DNA from: Klenkia soli
Lineage (GTDB): Bacteria; Actinomycetota; Actinomycetes; Mycobacteriales; Geodermatophilaceae
NCBI RefSeq assembly: GCF_900103975.1
Contig: NZ_FNIR01000003.1
Coordinates: 62,001 to 126,000, forward strand
Length of the DNA stretch: 64,000 bases
Reading direction: 5' to 3'
Position numbers and translations under genes: made by a program. Positions 18,024-25,431 of this stretch are shown in pieces. Below the pieces are notes generated by a model, which did no database searches, had not been told where the DNA came from, and was given only the letters and a program-made list of their open reading frames with translations. Numbering within the stretch: the first letter of the stretch is position 1; the number at the start of each line of letters is the position of its first letter.

Positions 18024-19651
18024 CGGCCCAGCACCTCGTCGGCCACCACTGCGGTGTGCAGCGACACCCGGATGTCGGGGTCGTCGAGGTGCACGCCCAG
18101 CACGCGCTCAACCTTCGCCAGCCGGTCGTAGAACGCCGGCCGGGACACGTGCAGGCTGGCGGCGGCCTCGGACTTGCTGCCCGGGTACCGCACCAGCGCC
18201 CGGACGGCGTCCAGCAGGCAGGTGCCCCACCGGGCGTCGTGCTCGCGCAGGGGGTCGAGCTCGCGGGACACGAAGTGCAGCAGCCGGTCGTCCTCGGCCA
18301 GCATCGACAGCAGCCCGCGCAGGTGCACGTCCTGCATCCGGTGCACCCCGCTGCCAGTCGGCGCCGGCCCGAGGGAGTCGACCACGTGCTGGGACTCCCC
18401 GAGCGTGCGGGCCACCCCGCCGGCCGAGCTGGTGACCTGACCGGCACCGACGACGACGTCGTGCCGGCGCAGCACCCGGGCGGCCAGCGCGTCGACCACG
18501 GGGTCGGCGTCGGCACCCGGGTCGATCGACAGCAGCGCCCGGACCTGCCCGTCGAGGACGGCCACCAGCGCAGGCACCCGTTCCTCGGCGGCCGCGTGCA
18601 CCAGTGCGGCGAGCACCGTGGCGACGTCGTCGGCCCGCAGCGGGTCGCCGCCCGCGCGGGCCACCGGGCGGGCGGTGACCCCGACGAGGGTGCGCCGGGT
18701 CAGCGGCACCCCGATCAGCTCGCACCGACGGACCAGGTCCGGCGCGGTCGGGTCGACCGACAGCCCCGCCAGCAGCTCGGCGTGGGTCCTGCGCACCATG
18801 CTGTCCCGGCGCCGGTCGTGCAGGCTGTGCACCGTCAGCGCGGCGGCCGCGCGTTCGAGGGCGGCGACCGCGCAGGCGGCCGGCTGCTGAGGGCTGTGCA
18901 GCACGAGCCGCCCCCAGGCGCGGTCGGCGCGGCCCACGCGGGTGAGCAGCCAGCCGGCGGCGGGGTCCCAGGTGGTCCGGGCCTCCAGGGGGCACGCCCG
19001 GGATCGGCTGTGCCAGTCGGCCAGGTGGGTGGCGGTGTCCCCGGGGCCGAGCCGGTAGTCCAGCAACCGGTGATGGGCGTCCTCCAGGACGACGGTGCAC
19101 CCGACCAGCTGCAGGACGGCGTCCAGCACCTGGTCGGGGCCGGCCTCGGCGAGGCTGAGGTCGGTGAAGGCGTCGTGCACCCGCTGGACGGCCCGCAGCT
19201 CGGTGAGTTGCCCGTGCACCAGCCGCTCGCCCACGGCTTGGGCGACGGCGGCGAACCGGACCTCCCGCCGCAGCGCGACCAGCGGCAGGGCGAGCTCATC
19301 GCACATGTCGACCAGGGCCGGTGGCACGATGGTCCACCGGCGGCCCAGCTCGATGACGAGGCCGGCGGCGTCGCTGGCCTCCAGCCCGCGGACGAAGAGC
19401 TCGAGGTCCGTGCAGGACTCGGGCAGCGCGATGCCCGTGCTGAGCACCAGGTCACCTCCGCGCAGCAGCGGACCGACGTCGGCTAGCTCGGTGGTGTGCA
19501 CCCAGTGCACGAGGCGACCGAGCCCGGCGCGACCGGCGACCACGACCGGGTCACCGGACCGCAGGGCAGCCATGTCCAGTGCCGTGGCCACGGTGAGCCC
19601 CGGACCGGTCGGTGCGACGTGCGGAGGAGCGGCGGGCAGGAGGGCGGTCAC
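17897..19651 (-). CDS. PucR-family transcriptional regulator
   Basis: A 584-residue regulator: an N-terminal PucR sensor domain ('VVVAGRAGLGRLVHWVHTTE', 'RGGDLVLSTGIAL'), a central GGDEF-like/CdaR region, and a C-terminal PucR helix-turn-helix ('AAASLHVSRPAFYDRLAKVE'). It starts at a GTG at 19651 after GAGGAG. The normal end of the family is near 'SLHTAVVADE'; this protein continues about 40 residues, wholly inside the overlap with the DUF3237 gene. It probably controls the convergent amide/peptide operon or the importer. The PucR family responds to purine- or nitrogen-related metabolites; the effector here is unknown. Confidence 0.88.
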   Translation of the reverse strand: MTALLPAAPPHVAPTGPGLTVATALDMAALRSGDPVVVAGRAGLGRLVHWVHTTELADVGPLLRGGDLVLSTGIALPESCTDLELFVRGLEASDAAGLVIELGRRWTIVPPALVDMCDELALPLVALRREVRFAAVAQAVGERLVHGQLTELRAVQRVHDAFTDLSLAEAGPDQVLDAVLQLVGCTVVLEDAHHRLLDYRLGPGDTATHLADWHSRSRACPLEARTTWDPAAGWLLTRVGRADRAWGRLVLHSPQQPAACAVAALERAAAALTVHSLHDRRRDSMVRRTHAELLAGLSVDPTAPDLVRRCELIGVPLTRRTLVGVTARPVARAGGDPLRADDVATVLAALVHAAAEERVPALVAVLDGQVRALLSIDPGADADPVVDALAARVLRRHDVVVGAGQVTSSAGGVARTLGESQHVVDSLGPAPTGSGVHRMQDVHLRGLLSMLAEDDRLLHFVSRELDPLREHDARWGTCLLDAVRALVRYPGSKSEAAASLHVSRPAFYDRLAKVERVLGVHLDDPDIRVSLHTAVVADEVLGRQASSKNRMQTLPSSPRAMPTNTDRVSQAWTAASVWNRGEVR

Positions 19652-19704
19652 GTGGGTCTCCTCACGGGTTGGTCACCGGCAGTCCACCGTCACGCAACTG
19701 TGTT

Positions 19705-19719
19705 GTCAACGCTGTTGAC
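19705..19719. promoter_or_regulatory. Palindromic operator between PucR and TetR genes
   Basis: GTCAAC-GCT-GTTGAC is a perfect inverted repeat with 6-bp arms; flanking TT/GA extend it imperfectly. It lies 45 bp before the TetR start and 53 bp before the divergent PucR start, a typical site for TetR autoregulation. The assignment rests on position only. Confidence 0.55.
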
Positions 19720-19764
19720 GAAGTAATGTGCCGGCAACGTCCCGTGTTGTGAGGAGCAGGTCAG

Positions 19765-20457
19765 GTGCCAGCACCAGCCAGGAGCAGGGCGGTGGGCGAG
19801 CGAACCCTGAGCCCGGAGGCGATCGTGGGGCAGGCGCTGCAGATCATCGAGCGCGACGGTGCTCCGGCCCTGACCCTGCGCAAGCTCGGCGCAGAGCTCG
19901 GGGTCGACGCGACGGCCTTCTACCGGCACTTCCGGGACAAGGACGACCTGCTGCTGGCCTGCATGGACCGCGCCGAGATGCTCGCTTGGGAGGCCGTCCG
20001 CGAGGTGCCGCCGGGGGCGACCTGGCAGCAGACCCTGCTGGCAGTCGCCGACGTCACGTGGACCATGGCGACCACCTACCCGGCCGTCTACGCGGCCACC
20101 TTCGCCCGGACCACGGGTGGTCCGGGCGAACGACGGATGGTCGAGTTCCTGCTGCGCACGCTCAGCTCGGCGGGGCTGGACCGGGCGAGCACGGTGCTGT
20201 CCTACCGGGCCTTCGTCGAAGTGCTGCTCAGCCTCAGCGGCGCCAACGCGACCATCGCCCGGCTCGGCCCGGAGGTGGCCACGAAGGACGCAGAGGCCTG
20301 GGCCCGGATCCACGCGACCGCGCCGTCGGAGGAGCTGCCGGTGGCCCGGGCGCACGCCGTCGAGCTCGCGGGCGTGACCAGCCGGGAGGTCTTCGACTTC
20401 GCCGTCGGCGCGGTCATCGACCGCATCGCGGCGAGCACCGGTGCCCGCGCCGACTGA
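19765..20457 (+). CDS. TetR-family transcriptional regulator
   Basis: A 230-residue TetR regulator. The N-terminal HTH is clear: 'LTLRKLGAELGVDATAFYRH' (about residues 35-54), followed by 'FRDKDDLLLAC'. The C-terminal ligand-binding domain is divergent, as usual. The GTG at 19765 follows GAGGAGCAGG. It is divergent from PucR across a gap with a palindrome, and no structural gene follows it, so its target may be itself, the PucR gene, or genes elsewhere. Confidence 0.88.
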   Translation: MPAPARSRAVGERTLSPEAIVGQALQIIERDGAPALTLRKLGAELGVDATAFYRHFRDKDDLLLACMDRAEMLAWEAVREVPPGATWQQTLLAVADVTWTMATTYPAVYAATFARTTGGPGERRMVEFLLRTLSSAGLDRASTVLSYRAFVEVLLSLSGANATIARLGPEVATKDAEAWARIHATAPSEELPVARAHAVELAGVTSREVFDFAVGAVIDRIAASTGARAD

Positions 20458-20529
20458 TCCTGGCGCCGGCCGGACCTACCGTCGGGTCTCGGTCACCGTC
20501 CAGGTGCTGTCGGCGCGCGGTCGTGCGAG

Positions 20530-20800
20530 CCGGTGCCGCGATACGTCGTTGTAGTTCGCTGCCAGCCATGTGCGCAGGTCAGGCGGCGGTCAAGACCTGC
20601 GACACCGACCCCGTCTGTTCCATCCCTCAACTCGGGCGTGGGTGATCTCGCGGACCGGCGGCTGCCTTCGCGGCGTCCTGAGATCGGTCAGCTGACCACG
20701 ATCGGTATCACCGGAGTGCCACGAGCGGGCCGAACAAGCCGCTGAGCTGGGGTTTGAAGTGTCCGAGGGGGGACTTGAACTCAGGAGGTCCGGCAGGGAT
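20530..20800. repeat. Long direct repeat, copy 1, with perfect 35-bp core (20758-20792)
   Basis: The 503 bp between the TetR and adenylate kinase genes hold no convincing gene. About 270 bp of it recur, diverged, at roughly 43350-43640 in the same orientation, sharing blocks such as 'GGCGTGGGTGATCTCGC', 'GGTATCACCGG' and 'GAGCTGGG'. The core at 20758-20792 is identical base for base to 43582-43616. Read on the minus strand the core contains 'GTTCAAGTCC' followed by a C-rich run and 'TCGGACAC', which looks like the T-loop and 3' end of a tRNA without its 5' half. An attachment-site origin is inferred. Confidence 0.7.
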
Positions 20801-20960
20801 CTGGATGCCCTGTGGTGGTCTGAGCTGCGGTTTCGGCACGTCAGCTGAATGGAGAGCCGGCATCCACGTACGTCAAGGTGCTCCCTGATACCTGACCGGA
20901 AGTATCAAGATCAGTATCACAAAGGGTGGTGTCGACGAGTGCATCGAGGGCTCCATCGGT

Positions 20961-21566
20961 TTACCGGCCGACGGCGCCCCCCGTCCGCACCGCCTCCAGC
21001 ACTGCGACGACGTCGCTGGTGACGTCGTCGACGGGGCCCTCGGCGACGACCCGGGTCAGCAATCCCTGCGCCGCGTACCAGTCGGACACGGGCCGCGTCT
21101 GCGTCTCGTAGACGGTCAACCGGTGGCGGACGGTGTCCGGGTCGTCGTCCTCCCGTCGGGACGGCCGACCGTCGACGAGCACGACCCGGGTGGACAGCCT
21201 GCGCACCAGTTCCTGGGTGTCGACGAGGAGCTCGACCACGCTGGTGAGGGCCAGGTCGGTCTTGGCCAGGAGCGCCCGGAGCTGCTCGGCCTGGGGGACG
21301 GTGCGCGGGAAGCCGTCGAGCACGAACCCGTCGCCGGCGTCGGGCGAGGCCAGCCTGTCGCGGACCATGGCCACGGTGAGCTCGTCCGGCACCAGGTCGC
21401 CCGCGTCCACGCACGCCCGGGCACGGCGACCGAGCTCGGTGCCACCGCTGACGTGGTCCCTGAACACGTCGCCGGTGGAGATCGCCGGCACGCCGAGGTG
21501 GCGGGCAACGACCTGGGCCTGGGTGCCCTTGCCGGCACCAGGGGGACCGAGCAGCACGACCCGCAT
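20961..21566 (-). CDS. adk: Adenylate kinase, short-LID type, last gene of the carboxylation operon
   Basis: A 201-residue adenylate kinase interconverting AMP, ATP and ADP. The P-loop is 'GPPGAGKGTQ', the AMP-binding region 'AISTGDVFRDHV' and 'FVLDGFPRTVPQAEQL', and the LID region 'GRPSRREDDDPDTVRHRL' is short. Housekeeping adk normally sits in the ribosomal-protein cluster beside secY and map, so this copy is an extra one. It overlaps the aldehyde dehydrogenase stop (ATGA) and ends a 13-gene operon that includes two enzymes expected to release AMP. I infer an AMP-recycling role for the pathway. Confidence 0.9.
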   Translation of the reverse strand: MRVVLLGPPGAGKGTQAQVVARHLGVPAISTGDVFRDHVSGGTELGRRARACVDAGDLVPDELTVAMVRDRLASPDAGDGFVLDGFPRTVPQAEQLRALLAKTDLALTSVVELLVDTQELVRRLSTRVVLVDGRPSRREDDDPDTVRHRLTVYETQTRPVSDWYAAQGLLTRVVAEGPVDDVTSDVVAVLEAVRTGGAVGR

Positions 21567-23062
21567 CAGGTGGACACCTCGTCGAGTCGCCGGTGGACGG
21601 ACTTGTAGGTCACGTACTGCGCCAGCCCTTCGATGCCGTACTCGACGCCGAGGCCGGAGTCGTGCCGTCCGCCGAAGGGGGCCGCGTGGTTGGAGGCGAA
21701 GAAGTTGATGCCGACGGACCCGGAATCGATGCGCTCGGCGACCGACTGCGCAACGGCGGAGTCGCGGCCGAACACGATGCCGCCGAGGCCGAAGTCGCTG
21801 TCGTTGGCCAGGGCGACCGCCTCGTCGACGTCGCCGTAGCGCAGCACCGTCACCACCGGCCCGAACACCTCCTCGCGGGCGATCGCCATGGTGGGGGTGA
21901 CGTCGGCCAGCACGGTCGGCTGGACGAACCACCCTGGGACGCCCTCGACCGGAGCGCCGCCGAGGACCACCCGGGCGCCGTCGGCGCGGGCGCGGTCCAG
22001 GTGTGCCAGGACCGCGTCGAACTGGGCCCTCGAGGCCATCGGCCCGAAGACGGTGTCCTCGTCGAGCGGGTCGCCCTGCGGGGCGGCGGCGACCGTGCGG
22101 GCAACCATGTCGACCACCTCGTCGTAGCGCTCCGCGGGGGCCAGGATGCGGGTGGAGATGTAGCAGGTCTGCCCGGTGTTGCGCAGGCAGCTGCGGATCA
22201 GCACGCCCGCGACGGCGTCCAGGTCGGCGTCGGGCAGGACGACCGCTGCGGACTTGCCGCCCAGTTCCAGGGTCACCGGACGCAGCAGTTCGCCGCAGGT
22301 CGCGGCAATGCGTCGGCCGACGGGGGTCGAGCCGGTGAAGGCGACCTTCGCCGTCCGCGGATGGCGCACGAGGTGGTCGCCCGCCTCCCCGCCGCCGGTG
22401 ACCAGGTTGACCACCCCGGGCGGGGCTCCCGCGGCTGCGAGGGCCTCGACCACGAACCGGATCGACAGCGAGGTGCTCGGTGCCGGCTTGAGCACCGCGG
22501 TGCAGCCCGCGAGCAGTGCCGGGGCCAGCTTGACGACCATGAGGTTGATCGGGAAGTTCCACGGCGCGATGAGCACGCAGGGCCCGACCGGGTCGCGGCG
22601 GACGACGGTCTCCGCTCCGCCGGCGGGGAAGGGCCGCACGTCGTCCTGGGCGAGCCAGGGTGCGAGACCGGCGACGTGCCGCAGGATGCCGGCGGCGTTG
22701 GCCGCCGCGCCGCGGGTCTCGCTGATGGGCGACCCGTTCTCCCGCGTGGTCGTCAGCGCGAGCTGCTCGGCGGACGCCTCGAGGTGGTCGGCGGCCCGGC
22801 GAAGCAGCTCGGCCCGCTGGGCGGGGGTGGTGGCCGGCCACGGCCCGGAGGTGAAGGCCCGGTGGGCGGCCTGCAGCGCGGTGTCGACGTCCGCCGGCGA
22901 GCAGTCCGGTGCCGAGCCCCAGTGCTCCCCGGTGGCGGGGTCGACCTGCGGGAGCCGGGCCGACGAGCTGGACGGCACCCAGCGCCCGTCGACGTACAGG
23001 TCGTCGACGTGGGTCCACCGGGTGGCGGGGCGGGTGCGGGCAGGGGTCCGGGCAAGGGTCAT
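21566..23062 (-). CDS. NAD(P)-dependent aldehyde dehydrogenase
   Basis: A 498-residue aldehyde dehydrogenase. Glu266 lies in 'LELGGK' and the nucleophile Cys300 in 'NTGQTC'; 'PWNFPINL' and 'FTGSTPVGR' mark the coenzyme domain. It would oxidise an aldehyde to a carboxylate. The ATG at 23062 overlaps the ferredoxin reductase stop by four bases. In this operon it probably handles an aldehyde formed after ring or side-chain oxidation; the exact substrate cannot be read from the sequence. Confidence 0.9.
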   Translation of the reverse strand: MTLARTPARTRPATRWTHVDDLYVDGRWVPSSSSARLPQVDPATGEHWGSAPDCSPADVDTALQAAHRAFTSGPWPATTPAQRAELLRRAADHLEASAEQLALTTTRENGSPISETRGAAANAAGILRHVAGLAPWLAQDDVRPFPAGGAETVVRRDPVGPCVLIAPWNFPINLMVVKLAPALLAGCTAVLKPAPSTSLSIRFVVEALAAAGAPPGVVNLVTGGGEAGDHLVRHPRTAKVAFTGSTPVGRRIAATCGELLRPVTLELGGKSAAVVLPDADLDAVAGVLIRSCLRNTGQTCYISTRILAPAERYDEVVDMVARTVAAAPQGDPLDEDTVFGPMASRAQFDAVLAHLDRARADGARVVLGGAPVEGVPGWFVQPTVLADVTPTMAIAREEVFGPVVTVLRYGDVDEAVALANDSDFGLGGIVFGRDSAVAQSVAERIDSGSVGINFFASNHAAPFGGRHDSGLGVEYGIEGLAQYVTYKSVHRRLDEVST

Positions 23063-24327
23063 CGCGCGGTGCCGACCGGGACGGGCGCCGGCTGGGTGAC
23101 GGCCTTGAGCTGCACGGCCGGGTCCGCGGCCGCCACGAACGGGATGGCCAGGCCCTTGGAGAGGGCGGCCTTGACCGCGAGGAAGTCCAGCGGGGAGTTG
23201 ATGCAGTCAGCGGCGAGCAGCCGCTCGCCGCGGTAGTAGAGGACCGACTGCTTCCCCTTGCCCGCGTCGCGGCGCACCAGCGTGCGGTCGTGCCCGGTCG
23301 ACAGCCCGGCGATCTGCAGCTTGACGGCTCCCTGGTTGGACCAGAACCAGGGGATGCCGGCGTACTCCTCCCGGCGGCCGGTGATCGCGTAGGCGGCGAC
23401 CTTGGCCTGCTCGATGGCGTTGTTGACGCTCTCGAAGCGCACCCGGTCGCCGGGTGGTGCCCCCGGCATGGGGTTGGGCTGGTTGGCGCAGTCCCCGATG
23501 GCCATGGTGTGCCCGTCGGAGGCCACCGCCGTCTCGTCGACGAGGACGCCGTCGGCGCAGTTGAGCCCGATCGACTCGGCCAACCCGGTGTTGGGCACGA
23601 CGCCGACGCCGACGAGCACCAGGTCGGCGGGCAGCACCCGGCCGTCGGCGAGCTCGACGCCGCCGACGTGGTCACTGCGTGCGGTGATGCGACGGACCGA
23701 GGTCCCCAGCAGGACCTCGATGCCGGTGGACCGGTGGTGCTCCAGCAGGTGGGCCGAGGTCTGCTCACCGACCGCACGCGCGACGAGCCGGGGAGCGGCC
23801 TCCACCAGGGTCACCGAGCGGCCCAGGGTGGTCAGCGACGCGGCGGCCTCGATGCCGATGAAGCCGCCGCCGATGACCACGACGTCGCGCACGTCGGGCA
23901 GCCGGGCCTTGAGCTCGAGCGCGTCGTCGGCGTTGCGGAGGTACAGCACGCCGGGCAGGTCGGTGCCCTCCATGACCAGCCGGCGGGGGCGGGCCCCGAC
24001 GGCGAGGGCGAGCCGGTCGAAGGCGAACTGCGCGCCGGACATCGAGTGCGCGACTCCGGAACCGTCGTCGGCCTTGTCGACCCGGATGACCCGTTCGCCC
24101 TTCACCAGGTCGATGCCGTGCTCGGGCCAGTAGGAGTCGCTGCGGAACAGCAGCGACTCCGAGGTCACCGTGCCCTGCAGCCACTCCTTGGACAGCGCCG
24201 GGCGCTGGTAGGGCCGGTGCCGCTCGTCGCCGAGCAGGGTGATCGGCCCCTCGTGGCCGAGGGCGCGCAGCGAGGTCGCCAGCGACACCCCGGCCTGCGA
24301 GGAGCCGACGACGAGCAGACCGCTCAC
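23059..24327 (-). CDS. Ferredoxin reductase (putidaredoxin-reductase-like)
   Basis: A 422-residue NAD(P)H/FAD reductase of the Pyr_redox_2 type with a reductase C-terminal domain. It has an FAD motif near the start ('LVVGSSQAGVSLATSLR'), 'RPYQRPALSKEWLQG', an NADH motif 'VVVIGGGFIGIEAA', and the second FAD motif 'AIGDCANQPN'. It transfers electrons from NADH to the ferredoxin encoded just upstream, and so to the P450 at 39974-41221. The GTG at 24327 lies a few bases after the ferredoxin stop. Confidence 0.9.
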   Translation of the reverse strand: MSGLLVVGSSQAGVSLATSLRALGHEGPITLLGDERHRPYQRPALSKEWLQGTVTSESLLFRSDSYWPEHGIDLVKGERVIRVDKADDGSGVAHSMSGAQFAFDRLALAVGARPRRLVMEGTDLPGVLYLRNADDALELKARLPDVRDVVVIGGGFIGIEAAASLTTLGRSVTLVEAAPRLVARAVGEQTSAHLLEHHRSTGIEVLLGTSVRRITARSDHVGGVELADGRVLPADLVLVGVGVVPNTGLAESIGLNCADGVLVDETAVASDGHTMAIGDCANQPNPMPGAPPGDRVRFESVNNAIEQAKVAAYAITGRREEYAGIPWFWSNQGAVKLQIAGLSTGHDRTLVRRDAGKGKQSVLYYRGERLLAADCINSPLDFLAVKAALSKGLAIPFVAAADPAVQLKAVTQPAPVPVGTAR

Positions 24328-24331
24328 CGGG

Positions 24332-24652
24332 TCAGACCTGCGTGGCGGGTGTCGTGACGTGCAGGTCCTGGCCGTCGACGACCCGGATCTGGCAGGACAG
24401 CCGGGAGGTGTCCTCCCGGTCCACGGCGGTGCCGTAGAGCATCTCGTCCTCCATGTCCGACACCGGGGGCAACGTCGCGAGGTCCTCCTCGTCGACGAAC
24501 ACGTGGCAGGTGGCGCAGGACAACGACCCGCCGCACTCGGCGACGATGCCGGGGACCCCGTTGCGCACGGCGGTCTCCATGACGGAGTCGCCCGGGGTGG
24601 CCTGGACGTCGCGGGTCTGGCCGTCGGCGTCGGTGTAGGTGATCGTGGGCAC
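24332..24652 (-). CDS. [2Fe-2S] ferredoxin (adrenodoxin/putidaredoxin type)
   Basis: A 106-residue ferredoxin with three cluster cysteines in 'CGGSLSCATCHVFV' and the fourth in 'RLSCQI', the spacing of vertebrate-type P450 ferredoxins. The tail 'GTAVDREDTSRLSCQIRV' resembles rhodocoxin/terpredoxin. It would shuttle electrons from the neighbouring reductase to the P450. It starts at the GTG at 24652, ten bases after the SDR stop. Confidence 0.92.
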   Translation of the reverse strand: MPTITYTDADGQTRDVQATPGDSVMETAVRNGVPGIVAECGGSLSCATCHVFVDEEDLATLPPVSDMEDEMLYGTAVDREDTSRLSCQIRVVDGQDLHVTTPATQV

Positions 24653-24662
24653 GGGTGCCTCC

Positions 24663-25427
24663 TCAGATGAACTGGCGGCCGCCGTCGACGACGACGGTCT
24701 GGCCGGTGATGAAGCCGGCGTCGGGGCCGGCGAGGAACAGGGCGGCGCCGACGACGTCCTCGGGCTGGCTGGCGCGCCGGAGCGCACCGCGGGACACCCC
24801 GTAGGTCTCGGCGTCGGGCATCACCGAGAGGCTGGCCTCGGTGAGGGTGAACCCGGGCGCGATGGCGTTGACCGTGATGGACCGGCGGCCCAGCTCCTTG
24901 GCCATCACCCGGGTCAGGGCGATGACGCCGCCCTTGGAGGCGACGTAGTGCGCCCACTGCTCCGAGCCGCTGTAGACCGTCGCCGAGGCCAGGTTGACCA
25001 CCCGGCCGCCCTCGGGCAGGTGCGGGCTCAACGCCCGCACCATCAGCCAGGGGCCCTTGAGGTTGACCGCCATGACCCGGTCCCACTCGTCGGGGTCGAT
25101 CTCCTCGACCGGGGCGCGGCGCAGGGTGGCGTAGACGGCGGCGTTGTTGACCAGGACGTCGACCACCCCGCCGCCGAAGTCGGCCACCGCGGCCGCCACC
25201 TCGGCGGCCGAGGCGGGGTCGGTGACGTCCAGCCGGCCGTGCCAGGCCGCCGCGCCGCGCCCGCGGACCAGGTCGGCGGTCTCGGCCACGCCCTCGGCCT
25301 GCACGTCGGCCACCGCGACCCGGTAGCCGCGGTCGGCGAAGCCGAGCGCGAAGGCCCGGCCGAGCCCGCCGGCCGCGCCGGTCACGAGGACCGTGCGGCC
25401 GGCGGCCCCGGTGTCGGGGGAGCTCAC
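24663..25427 (-). CDS. Short-chain dehydrogenase/reductase
   Basis: A 254-residue classical SDR. The cofactor motif is 'TGAAGGLG' (residues 16-23), Asp41 ('AVADVQ') suggests NAD specificity, 'NNAA' is at 94-97, and the catalytic triad is Ser148, Tyr161 and Lys165. It would oxidise a secondary alcohol to a ketone or do the reverse. In the inferred pathway it converts the P450-derived alcohol into the ketone that is later activated and carboxylated. GTG start at 25427, immediately after the phosphohistidine-subunit gene. Confidence 0.9.
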   Translation of the reverse strand: MSSPDTGAAGRTVLVTGAAGGLGRAFALGFADRGYRVAVADVQAEGVAETADLVRGRGAAAWHGRLDVTDPASAAEVAAAVADFGGGVVDVLVNNAAVYATLRRAPVEEIDPDEWDRVMAVNLKGPWLMVRALSPHLPEGGRVVNLASATVYSGSEQWAHYVASKGGVIALTRVMAKELGRRSITVNAIAPGFTLTEASLSVMPDAETYGVSRGALRRASQPEDVVGAALFLAGPDAGFITGQTVVVDGGRQFI

Positions 25428-25431
25428 CCGG

